Origin: JALYUA01 sp040004225
GTDB lineage: Bacteria; Acidobacteriota; Thermoanaerobaculia; UBA5066; Gp7-AA6
Length of the DNA: 22,265 nucleotides
Direction of reading: 5' to 3'
Assembly (NCBI GenBank): GCA_040004225.1
Contig: JBDUBI010000167.1
Location: forward strand, 1 to 22,265
A program made the position numbers and the translations under genes. Numbering within the stretch: the first letter of the stretch is position 1; each line of letters opens with the position of its first letter. This document shows, one piece after another, positions 15,910-22,265 of this stretch. The notes under the pieces are model-generated. The model saw only the letters and a program-made list of their open reading frames with translations. It made no database searches and was not told the origin of the DNA.

Positions 15910-16224
15910 ATGCACGAACAGATCGAAGGCCAGCCGGTGCCCGCCGACGCACACAAGGGTCCCGGATACATGACGATTTTCTGGTGGCTCGCCGGCTTCA
16001 CCGTCTTCGAGGTCGCCTATTCGACGATCCTGACGCCTCCGAAGGCGCTCCTGATCAGCGGGCTGGTCATTCTCGCGGGCATCAAGGCCGTTCTCGTCGC
16101 GCTCTACTTCATGCACCTGCGTTTCGAGCGCAAGACGCTCGGGATCATCTTCGCCTCCACCCTGATCCTGGGCGCAATCCTCGTCTCCGTCGGGATGGCG
16201 GAACATTTCCTGCCCCGGCCCTGA
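15910..16224 (+). CDS. coxD: Cytochrome c oxidase subunit IV (prokaryotic type)
   Basis: A 104-residue, three-span protein of the bacterial oxidase subunit IV family. The recognisable core is GIKAVLVALYFMHLRFE (58-74), matching the family's conserved K-x-x-LVxxYFMHL pattern. A GMAEHF segment sits near the C-terminus. It is a small structural subunit packed at the edge of subunit III. AAGGAAGG lies seven bases before the ATG at 15910; a GTG three bases earlier is too close to it. It comes before subunit III here, whereas III usually precedes IV. Confidence 0.92.
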   Translation: MHEQIEGQPVPADAHKGPGYMTIFWWLAGFTVFEVAYSTILTPPKALLISGLVILAGIKAVLVALYFMHLRFERKTLGIIFASTLILGAILVSVGMAEHFLPRP

Positions 16225-16259
16225 TAAGTCGTTAAGGGATCGAGAACGAAGGGAGTCTG

Positions 16260-16898
16260 ATGCAACACGCCGCAGCGCTGACCGCGTCCGTGGGTCCCGG
16301 CCATGTTTCCGGGCACGGAACGGGACACGTCGAAGAGGAGTACACGACCACCGGCATCCGCCACGACAAGATGGGGATGTGGATTTTTCTCTGCTCCGAG
16401 GTCATGTTCTTCACGGGGCTGATCGGGGCCTATATCGTCCTGCGCTTCGCGACGCCGCTCTGGCCGGTCCCGGGGACCGTGCTGAACATTCCCCTGACGG
16501 CGTTCAACACTTTCGTGCTGATCTGCTCGTCCGTCACCATGGTCCAGGCCCTCGCGGCGGTGCAGCGCGCTGACTACCGCAAGATGAAGCTGTTCCTCTG
16601 CCTGACGGTGCTGTTCGGCGCCTTCTTCCTGTGCATTCAGGCGATCGAATACTGGAAGCTGCTGCATGAGGGCTTCAATCCCCACGTCAGTCTCTTCGGG
16701 TCGATTTTTTTCACGACGACCGGCTTCCACGGCTTCCACGTGCTGTGCGGGGTCATCTGCATGGCGTTCGTGACCGGGAAAGCACTGCTCGGAAAGTACA
16801 CGCAGGCTTATCACCAGGGCATCGAAACCGTCGGCCTCTACTGGCATTTCGTCGATCTCGTCTGGATCGTGCTCTTCACGATCATCTACCTCTTTTGA
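16260..16898 (+). CDS. coxC: Cytochrome c oxidase subunit III
   Basis: A 212-residue subunit III of the short, five-span bacterial type. After a His-rich N-terminus (VGPGHVSGHGTGH) come the conserved helix with CSEVMFFTGL (E47), the segment AIEYWKL, the motif TTTGFHGFHVLCG (152-164), and the C-terminal ETVGLYWHFVDLVWIVLF. Subunit III stabilises the oxidase and supports proton uptake into the D channel. GAAGGGAG precedes the ATG by about five bases. The subunit IV gene ends 35 bp upstream; 75 bp without a visible gene separates it from the DUF420 gene. Confidence 0.95.
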   Translation: MQHAAALTASVGPGHVSGHGTGHVEEEYTTTGIRHDKMGMWIFLCSEVMFFTGLIGAYIVLRFATPLWPVPGTVLNIPLTAFNTFVLICSSVTMVQALAAVQRADYRKMKLFLCLTVLFGAFFLCIQAIEYWKLLHEGFNPHVSLFGSIFFTTTGFHGFHVLCGVICMAFVTGKALLGKYTQAYHQGIETVGLYWHFVDLVWIVLFTIIYLF

Positions 16899-16973
16899 GA
16901 CACGTTCGTTCGGCCCGGGACGCTGGCTGAGAGGAGTCTTCTCGCCGGCCAGGCGCCGTTACGGGGCGCCCGC

Positions 16974-17414
16974 TTGACGTTCGATCTGATCGACGTGCCG
17001 GCGTTAAACGCCGTCTTGAACGCCTCGAGCGCGCTCTTTCTCCTGCTCGGATTCGTGGCCGTTCGCGGCGGACGCGTCGAAACCCACCGGCGGTGGATGT
17101 TGACCGCCGCGGCGACGTCGACTGTATTTCTAGCGTCCTATCTGGCTTACCACGCCCGCGTGGGATCGGTCCGATTCACGGGGCAGGGGGCCGTCCGGAC
17201 GGTCTACTTCACGATCCTGCTGACACACACGGTTCTCGCCGTCGTCATCGTTCCCTTAGTCCTCCGAACTCTTTACCTCGGGCTGCGCCGCCGGGACGAC
17301 CGCCACCGGCGCATCGCCCGGTGGACTTTTCCGCTCTGGCTTTATGTCTCCGTCACGGGCGTGGTCGTGTACTGGATGCTCTACCGGCTTTACCCGCCGG
17401 GGACGATCCGATAG
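16974..17414 (+). CDS. DUF420 membrane protein (CtaM-like oxidase assembly)
   Basis: A 146-residue, four-span protein of the DUF420 family, whose Staphylococcus member CtaM is needed for haem-copper oxidase maturation. The family pattern is clear: LNAVLNASSALFLLLGF at 11-27, then H38 (ETHRRWM), H60 (LAYHARVG), H85 (LLTHTVLAV) and H111 (RHRRIARWTFPLWLYVS). These conserved histidines may bind haem or copper. Family alignments normally begin just before the LNA segment, which supports the TTG at 16974, although no clear ribosome site is visible. The CPLC protein gene follows after 10 bp. Confidence 0.85.
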   Translation: MTFDLIDVPALNAVLNASSALFLLLGFVAVRGGRVETHRRWMLTAAATSTVFLASYLAYHARVGSVRFTGQGAVRTVYFTILLTHTVLAVVIVPLVLRTLYLGLRRRDDRHRRIARWTFPLWLYVSVTGVVVYWMLYRLYPPGTIR

Positions 17415-17424
17415 GATTTTCGGT

Positions 17425-17742
17425 GTGAAGCCCCTCGTCCGCATCGCGCTCCTGCTCGTGGCGATCGTGCTGATCGTCTCGCTTTTTCCGGCGGTGGCCG
17501 ACGCGTGTCCGCTCTGCCGTGACGCAAAAGCGGACACCGACTACTCGGGCGGCACGGCGTCGCTTCCAAACGGCTTTTACTACTCCATCCTGTTCATGGT
17601 CTGCGCTCCCTTTGCCGTCATAGGCACGTTCGTCTCGAGGATCGTGCTGGCCCGCCGTCGCCTGCGCCGCGAGGCCTCGGCGTCCGCCGCCGGAAATCCA
17701 ACGCCTCCTTTTCTGCCCGGCGCCGGGGAGTTCCGCCCCTGA
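17425..17742 (+). CDS. Small membrane protein with exported CPLC motif
   Basis: A 105-residue protein. An N-terminal hydrophobic segment (about 5-26) ends in AVADA and could be a cleaved signal peptide. CPLC follows at once (C28, C31), then a short polar stretch (DTDYSGG), a second hydrophobic span (about FYYSILFMVCAPFAVIGTFV) and a basic, Pro-rich cytoplasmic tail. The Cys pair would be at the extracytoplasmic start of the mature protein, suited to metal binding or redox chemistry. It does not match thioredoxin or Sco folds. GTG at 17425 has AGGA at a suitable distance and lies 10 bp after the DUF420 stop. A link to copper handling for the oxidase is inferred only from position. I do not recognise a named family. 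Confidence 0.75.
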   Translation: MKPLVRIALLLVAIVLIVSLFPAVADACPLCRDAKADTDYSGGTASLPNGFYYSILFMVCAPFAVIGTFVSRIVLARRRLRREASASAAGNPTPPFLPGAGEFRP

Positions 17743-17753
17743 ACTCCCGGCGC

Positions 17754-18719
17754 GTGGCGCTCCTTCTCGCCGCCGTCGCGCCACTGGCTCTGCCCTTGGC
17801 CGCCTTTCCCGAGACTCCCGCGACGGTGACCCCGGCGGCGGGGCGGGCCGATCCCTCCGTCTGGCTCGCCGCGATTGCAAAGGACGTGGTCACGGAGTTC
17901 TCGAGCAAGGGGCTGACTCCGGACGGGCTTTCGATTTCCGTCCTGGATCTGCGGGGCGCCGGCCCGGGGCTCTCCGGCTCGGTTCGCGGAAACGTCTCCT
18001 ATTATCCGGCCTCGGTGATCAAGGCGTTTTATCTGGCGTACTACGAGGCCCGAAAGGAAACGGGAGCGCTCTCCGATACCCCGGAAATCGTCCGAGCGGT
18101 GCGAGACATGATCCGCGTCTCTTCCAACGACGCAACCGGGTTTGTCGTCGACGCGATCACGGGCACCACGTCCGGGCCGGAGCTGTCGGGACCCGAGTGG
18201 GAAAGCTGGAAGGACAAACGCAACGCCATCAACCGCTTCTTCGAGAAGCGCGGCTACCGGGATTTGAATGCGAACCAGAAGACGTTCTGCGAAGACGCGT
18301 ATGGGCGCGAGCAGGCGTTTCGCGACGGGGGTCGCAACCGCAATCGAATGACACCCGATCTGGTGGCGCGTCTCTTCGCCGAGATGGCTCGAGGGCAGAT
18401 CGTCGGGCCGGCGGGAACTTCCGAGATGCTCGCGCTTCTTTCCCGCGATGTCACTTCCGAAAAGCCTCTCGAAGATGGCGAGCTCGAGGACGCGCGCCTC
18501 GCGGGCCACGGGCTTCCCGCGGGGACTCGCCTGTGGGCGAAATCCGGCGACGCGTACGACGTCCACCATCTCGTCGCGCGCGTGGTGCTGCCAAATGGAG
18601 CGGATTTCGTCGTGGCGGTCTTCACGAAAGGGGTCAAGACGGTCCCGGACGTGATCCCTCGCGTGTACGCGAAGGTCGCGGAGCTGTTTTCCGGCGGCAC
18701 CTCCGCCCCGGCGCGTTGA
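17754..18719 (+). CDS. Class A beta-lactamase-like serine hydrolase, exported
   Basis: A 321-residue protein with an N-terminal signal (MALLLAAVAPLALPLAAF). It shows the three active-site motifs of penicillin-recognising serine hydrolases in order: S87-V-I-K90 (nucleophile and Lys), S123-S-N125 (the SxN motif) and K263-S-G265 (the KTG-like motif). It may be a peptidoglycan-acting enzyme or a lactamase relative; sequence alone does not decide. About 60 residues of unusual insertion (ELSGPEWESWKDKRNAINRF onward) lie between motifs 2 and 3, where the omega-loop Glu of true class A lactamases would have to be tested. GTG at 17754, 11 bp after the CPLC gene, is the first usable start. The tight spacing puts it in the oxidase operon, where no role is evident. 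Confidence 0.82.
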   Translation: MALLLAAVAPLALPLAAFPETPATVTPAAGRADPSVWLAAIAKDVVTEFSSKGLTPDGLSISVLDLRGAGPGLSGSVRGNVSYYPASVIKAFYLAYYEARKETGALSDTPEIVRAVRDMIRVSSNDATGFVVDAITGTTSGPELSGPEWESWKDKRNAINRFFEKRGYRDLNANQKTFCEDAYGREQAFRDGGRNRNRMTPDLVARLFAEMARGQIVGPAGTSEMLALLSRDVTSEKPLEDGELEDARLAGHGLPAGTRLWAKSGDAYDVHHLVARVVLPNGADFVVAVFTKGVKTVPDVIPRVYAKVAELFSGGTSAPAR

Positions 18720-18721
18720 CG

Positions 18722-18743
18722 GCGCGCCCGTGACCGGGCGCGC
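18722..18743 (+). terminator. GC-rich hairpin after the serine hydrolase gene
   Basis: GCGCGCCCG (18722-18730), loop TGAC, CGGGCGCGC (18735-18743), starting three bases after a stop codon. A CCTTTTTTCT run follows only about 28 bases later, so it is not a classical intrinsic terminator. It may attenuate transcription into the acyltransferase gene. Confidence 0.4.
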
Positions 18744-18781
18744 GCCCCGGGCGGCGCGAGGATGAGCGCTCCTTTTTTCTC

Positions 18782-19438
18782 GTGACCTCCGCCTCCGCGC
18801 TGTCGCGGCTGATCGGCGCGGCGCTCACGATCTACCGCGGCACCCTGTCGGTGGCGTTTCTCCGGCGGGACCGCTATCTCGCCCTGCGCGACCGCGGTGT
18901 GCCTATTCTCTACGCGCTCTGGCACGGCCGGATGTTTCTCTCGATTCAGGCGCATCGCCACCAGGGGGTCGTCACGATGGCGTCTCGTTCGAAAGACGGG
19001 GAGATCATCGCCCTCTGGCTGGAGCGAAACGGGTATCGCGTGGCTCGCGGCTCCTCCTCTCGCGCCGGAGGCACGGCCTTGCGGTTCCTGGTGCGGGAGA
19101 TGCGGGGCGGCCGGAATGCCGCGCTGACCGTCGACGGGCCCCGAGGCCCCGCAGGCCAGGTGCAGCCCGGCATCGTGGCGCTGGCCCGGCTCACCGGCGC
19201 GTGGATTCTCCCGGTCTCCTCCTCGAGCGCCCGCCCCAGGTTTCTAGCATCCTGGGATCGTTATCTGCTGCCGCTTCCGTTTTCACGCAACGTCGTGGCG
19301 TACGGCGAGCCGTTTCCGATCGGGCGGGAGCTCTCCGACGAGGACGCAATCTCTCGGATCGCCGCCGCTCTGGACGCCGCCACCGCGTCCGCCGACGCGG
19401 CGATGGGGACGACCCCTCCCTCTCCCGGGGCTCGTTGA
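18782..19438 (+). CDS. DUF374 lysophospholipid acyltransferase-like protein
   Basis: A 218-residue protein of the DUF374 family, related to lysophospholipid acyltransferases and often linked to lipid A or lipopolysaccharide genes. Motifs in order: LWHGRM with catalytic-type H48, a MASRSKDGEII segment (66-76), RGSSSRAGGTALR (89-101) and TVDGPRGPAG with D118 (116-125). One N-terminal amphipathic or membrane segment is expected to hold it at the inner face of the membrane. GTG at 18782 is the earliest start. It overlaps the TGA of a 7-codon frame (ATG at 18762) that has its own GAGGA, so that frame could be a coupling leader. It is the last gene of the rightward run and faces the DUF3179 gene across a repeat-bearing gap. 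Confidence 0.87.
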   Translation: MTSASALSRLIGAALTIYRGTLSVAFLRRDRYLALRDRGVPILYALWHGRMFLSIQAHRHQGVVTMASRSKDGEIIALWLERNGYRVARGSSSRAGGTALRFLVREMRGGRNAALTVDGPRGPAGQVQPGIVALARLTGAWILPVSSSSARPRFLASWDRYLLPLPFSRNVVAYGEPFPIGRELSDEDAISRIAAALDAATASADAAMGTTPPSPGAR

Positions 19439-19511
19439 CCGCGATGTCACCGCGACACTGGCGTGCTCAGGCGCCCCGGGGATCACCACATTGACGAATA
19501 TTCAGCGACTG

Positions 19512-19562
19512 CCTGCGGGTCCCCTCACCCCAACCCTCTCCCCGAGCCCGGGGCGAGGGGGC
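19512..19562 (-). repeat. Dispersed palindromic (REP-like) element, copy 2, inverted
   Basis: Reverse complement of positions 1-51 with two mismatches, including the same hairpin. It lies in the 192-bp gap between convergent genes (DUF374 and DUF3179), where a terminator would be expected. The rest of that gap (19439-19511 and 19563-19630) has no gene visible to me, only a purine-rich stretch with repeated GGGAGC near 19595-19610. Confidence 0.85.
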
Positions 19563-19630
19563 AGAGCTGCGCCTTCACCCACATGGTGGATAAGCGGGAG
19601 CGGGAGCGAACGCAGTGAGCGGTCGAGCCC

Positions 19631-20617
19631 TCAGGGCGAGCCGCTCGCCGGCGCGTGAGCGCGTCCCGGAGTGAGCGGAGGCGACGGCAGCGTCCGCACC
19701 GTCGCGAAATGCCTCTCCAGGGCGAACCAGAACATGGGGACGAGAGGCCGCTCGCTGCCGTCCGACCGGAACGCGCGCGGCGCGGCGAGGTCCGCCTGCC
19801 AGGCGATCGTCAGGCGCTCGCCGCCGAATTCGGTGTCGACGCGATCGCGCCTCTCGATCTCCCGGGAGGTGAACGCCAGGGCCTCGTCGCCGGATTCGAC
19901 TGCCAGCATTTCTTCTTTGGGCCTGTGCCGCCGGTCCGTCGTCTTCTCTCCCGAGACGCCCTGCATCGGGGAGATGCGGTAAATCTTCAACAGGATCGGT
20001 GCCGTGGTCTTTTCTCCGAGGTCCAGGTACAGCGAGCTCGGATGGACTTCCTCCCACCGGTCACCCCGGGTCACGGTGGCAGCAATTCCCGAGAGCCTCT
20101 GGCCGGCGAGCGGTCCCGCAAGACCGACCCCCGTCGCGGCGGACCAGTACGTGGCAGTCTCCCGGTCGCGAAAGACCAGAGTGTCGCGCCACAGAGCGCC
20201 CGTGCTCTCGAAGAGGAGGTTTCTGTCTCCCACCCGGCGGTTCCAGGCGGCCGCGATCCCGGTCAAAGCGCAGCGGACCACCACGTACGAGGTGCCCTTC
20301 ATGTCGTCGTTGACCACCTCGAACCGGTCGAGGAGTCCGAGCGGATAGGCGCGGGCCTCGTCTTCGAACGCGACGCCGATGACGCGGTCGTCCTCGTCGG
20401 GACGGCGGCTGTGGCGGGCGAGCGGGACCATCGTGGCGCGGTCGACGCTTCGGAAGTCCGCCTCGGGCGCCATCTGGACGAGGGGGTCCCCCGCGATGAC
20501 GGCGACTCGAGGATTCTCACGGTACTGGTGAGTGAAACACCCTGACAGGGCGAACGCGGCGACCCCCGGGAGAATATGGAAAAACTTCCATCGCCGGGGT
20601 CTCCCTCTCAAATCCAC
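19631..20617 (-). CDS. DUF3179 lipoprotein with degenerate Cys motif
   Basis: A 328-residue predicted lipoprotein: basic n-region (RGRPRRWK), hydrophobic core, lipobox ALSGC (Cys27). The DUF3179 pattern is clear: VIGVAFEDEARAYPL (79-93), EVVND (100-104), then the core strand and LAGPLAGQRL. In typical members the core reads CPLCGxA; here it is CALTG (116-120), so the second Cys is lost, and the usual WHE before IVND is DRFE. Function is unknown for the family. No in-frame ATG lies near the signal; GTG at 20617 gives a normal lipoprotein leader, though the frame remains open to an upstream GTG or ATG-like start near 20668. It is 101 bp downstream of mqnE on the same strand. Confidence 0.85.
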   Translation of the reverse strand: MDLRGRPRRWKFFHILPGVAAFALSGCFTHQYRENPRVAVIAGDPLVQMAPEADFRSVDRATMVPLARHSRRPDEDDRVIGVAFEDEARAYPLGLLDRFEVVNDDMKGTSYVVVRCALTGIAAAWNRRVGDRNLLFESTGALWRDTLVFRDRETATYWSAATGVGLAGPLAGQRLSGIAATVTRGDRWEEVHPSSLYLDLGEKTTAPILLKIYRISPMQGVSGEKTTDRRHRPKEEMLAVESGDEALAFTSREIERRDRVDTEFGGERLTIAWQADLAAPRAFRSDGSERPLVPMFWFALERHFATVRTLPSPPLTPGRAHAPASGSP

Positions 20618-20718
20618 ACCCGGCAAGTTACACGAACCGCGTCCACGGGTCCCGAAGTTCCGGCGCAAAGAGCGCCGCGGCGAGGGGACTGGTCCCGGGA
20701 TCGCTCCCGTCGGCGAGG

Positions 20719-21858
20719 TCAGGCGAGCGCGGGGACGGCGGCAGACGCGGAGGGGTTCGAATCGCGAACGACCCGCTGATAGGTGGAGTCCCGCTCGAAG
20801 GGCTCCCGGCCCGACTCCCGGATGACCCGCTCAAAATCGGCGCGCGTCATCCCGGATGCGGTCGTGGCGCCGGCGGCATGGGTGATCGTCTCGTCGACGA
20901 CGGTCCCGACGAGATCGTCGGCGCCGAAAAAGAGTGCGATCTGGGCGAGCTTCGTCCCGATCTGGATCCAGTACGCCTTCACGTGCGGGAAGTTGTCGAG
21001 CAGAAGACGCGACGCGGCGATCACGCGGAGGTCGAGCTGTCCCGACGTCTCGGGCAGATGGGCGAGCGGCGTGTTTTCGGGATGAAAGGCCAGGGGGATC
21101 AATCCCGTGAATCCGCCGGTCTCGTCCTGCAGCGTCCGGAGGCGCAGGAGGTGGTCCACCCGGTCTTCGACCGTCTCGACGCTTCCGTAGAGCATCGTGG
21201 CATTCGTGCGGACCCCCTGCCGATGGCACTCGCGGGCGATCGACAGCCATTCCTCGCCCGTGATCTTGTTCGCGCAGATGACGTCACGCACGCGCTTTTC
21301 GAAGATCTCGGCGCCGCCGCCGGGACACGAATCCATCCCGGCCGCCTTCAGCTCCGCGATCGTGTCGGGGATGGATTTCTTTCCGATTCGCGCGATCCAG
21401 TCGAGCTCGACCATCGTCCACGCCTTGAGGTGTACGGCGGGGTAACGCTCTTTCAGGGCTCGAAGGAGGCCCGTGTAGTACTCGAACGGCCACGTCGGGT
21501 GGAGGCCTCCCACGATGTGGAACTCCGTGACGGCCTCCGAGTACCCCTTGCCGGCTTCCTCGACGACCTCGGCGATTCCCATCTCGTAGCCGCCGGGCTC
21601 GTTGACCTTTTTCGCCCACGCGCAGAGAGCGCAGTCCACCCAGCAGAGGTTCGTGGGGTTCAAGTATCGGTTGACGTTGTAGTACGCGAGGTTGCCGTGA
21701 AGCCGCTCGCGCACATGGTTCGCAAGGCGGCCGAGCCCCAGAAAGTCCCGGGTCGTAAACAGCGCGACGCCCTCCTCGAAGGAGAGCCTCTCCCCCGCGA
21801 AAACTTTGCGAGCGATCGGCGAGAGATCGGAGCCGCTGAAGGAGGAGAGACCGGTCAC
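20719..21858 (-). CDS. mqnE: Aminofutalosine synthase MqnE (radical SAM)
   Basis: A 379-residue radical SAM enzyme of the futalosine menaquinone pathway. It joins the MqnA product (3-[(1-carboxyvinyl)oxy]benzoate) to SAM-derived adenosine to form aminofutalosine. The iron-sulfur motif CWVDCALC is at 72-79 (C72, C76, C79), preceded by NVNRYLNPTN. EFHIVGGLHPTWPFEYY favours MqnE over the related MqnC, whose equivalent reads QGG-NP. GGGAEIF and LIPLAFHPENTPL also fit MqnE. The frame opens further upstream, but GTG at 21858 overlaps the zinc-ribbon stop codon as GTGA and gives the normal length. No other menaquinone gene is in view. Confidence 0.93.
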   Translation of the reverse strand: MTGLSSFSGSDLSPIARKVFAGERLSFEEGVALFTTRDFLGLGRLANHVRERLHGNLAYYNVNRYLNPTNLCWVDCALCAWAKKVNEPGGYEMGIAEVVEEAGKGYSEAVTEFHIVGGLHPTWPFEYYTGLLRALKERYPAVHLKAWTMVELDWIARIGKKSIPDTIAELKAAGMDSCPGGGAEIFEKRVRDVICANKITGEEWLSIARECHRQGVRTNATMLYGSVETVEDRVDHLLRLRTLQDETGGFTGLIPLAFHPENTPLAHLPETSGQLDLRVIAASRLLLDNFPHVKAYWIQIGTKLAQIALFFGADDLVGTVVDETITHAAGATTASGMTRADFERVIRESGREPFERDSTYQRVVRDSNPSASAAVPALA

Positions 21859-22079
21859 GGGATGGCGGGCTTCGTCACCGGCTGAAACGGCGTCTCTGAC
21901 TGGGGAGAGATCTGATCCACGAAGGGAGCGACGTACCGGTAACACTCCCAGCAGTACTTTTCCTGCGCGTGGAAAGTCCAATCGACGACACGCCCCACCG
22001 CGGGGAAATCCACGATTTCCTTGCCGCAGCGGTGGCACATGTCTTTCTCGCCTCGGACGAGCCGCCAGACCGGACCCAT
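21855..22079 (-). CDS. Small zinc-ribbon protein overlapping mqnE
   Basis: A 74-residue protein with CxxC pairs at C15/C18 (CHRCGKE) and C43/C46 (CWECYRY), 24 residues apart, a typical structural zinc site. The C-terminal 25 residues are Pro/Gln/Ser-rich and probably disordered. No known family was recognised. An internal ATG at 22040 would start directly at MCHRCG, giving 61 residues with GAGG upstream; the longer form has no ribosome site but coding-like third positions, so the start is unsettled. The stop overlaps the mqnE start by four bases, which supports translation and suggests coupled expression. Confidence 0.72.
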   Translation of the reverse strand: MGPVWRLVRGEKDMCHRCGKEIVDFPAVGRVVDWTFHAQEKYCWECYRYVAPFVDQISPQSETPFQPVTKPAIP

Positions 22080-22211
22080 GCGGAGAGGTTATCAGGTCTC
22101 GCGAGGGTCGACCGGGCCGTCGAGCTGCAGGCGAGATGACCGAAGAAGGAAGGGGCGAGGCCGGAAAGACTGCGTCGAGAAGCGAAATTCGGAACTGACC
22201 CGAATTCTTTC

Positions 22212-22265
22212 GCCTGACGCCTGACGCCTGACGCCTGACGCCTGACGCCTGACGCCTGACGCCTG
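22212..22265. repeat. Heptanucleotide tandem repeat, unit GCCTGAC, truncated by the window end
   Basis: Seven perfect GCCTGAC units (22212-22260) plus five bases of an eighth. The array continues past the window, so its full length is unknown. It starts right after a CTTTC partial unit that recalls the GCCTTTC (reverse of GAAAGGC) array at 3038-3093. It lies about 130 bp upstream of the zinc-ribbon/mqnE pair; bases 22080-22211 contain no gene I can support. Confidence 0.92.

Overview
The window is high-GC DNA (I estimate about 65% G+C from reading) with the gene density of a free-living, respiring Gram-negative-type bacterium. It carries System I cytochrome c maturation genes, an aa3-type haem-copper oxidase operon with haem A synthesis genes, and a futalosine-pathway menaquinone gene. 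The closest lineage I can suggest is Acidobacteriota or a similar soil or subsurface phylum. That is an inference from gene content; there is no rRNA or tRNA here to fix it.

Layout. 1-51: a palindromic dispersed repeat. 136-3016 (minus): a polytopic GT-C-like membrane protein and a metallo-beta-lactamase (MBL) fold hydrolase. 3038-3093: a heptanucleotide tandem repeat. 3164-3913 (plus): a second MBL-fold protein. 4003-10068 (minus): the run ccmA-ccmB-ccmC-ccmD-ccmE-ccmF followed by a Thr/Gly-rich exported protein. The 36-residue ccmD is included, and no ccmG, ccmH or ccmI is present. CcmE has a Cys-x3-Tyr haem site instead of the usual His. 10069-10328: a divergent control region with a strong sigma70-like promoter facing right. 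10329-19438 (plus): a long run of cupredoxin lipoprotein, coxB, coxA, ctaA, ctaB, a 39-residue membrane peptide, subunit IV, subunit III, a DUF420 assembly protein, a CPLC membrane protein, a penicillin-binding/beta-lactamase-like serine hydrolase and a DUF374 acyltransferase-like protein. 19512-19562: an inverted second copy of the first repeat. 19631-22079 (minus): a DUF3179 lipoprotein with a changed Cys motif, then mqnE preceded by a small zinc-ribbon gene that overlaps it. 22212-22265: a second heptamer array running off the window edge.

The parts fit one respiratory theme. MqnE serves menaquinone synthesis, Ccm attaches haem to c-type cytochromes, CtaB and CtaA make haem A, and the Cox subunits form the terminal oxidase. 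The leading cupredoxin is a candidate electron carrier to CuA. The most distinctive points are the reduced CXXXY-type Ccm set ending in an unfamiliar secreted protein, the cupredoxin at the head of the cox operon, and the small Cys-pair and single-span proteins in an oxidase operon that has no Sco or CtaG copper chaperone. I did not find an entirely new multi-gene system; the novelty is in these accessory components and in the repeats.
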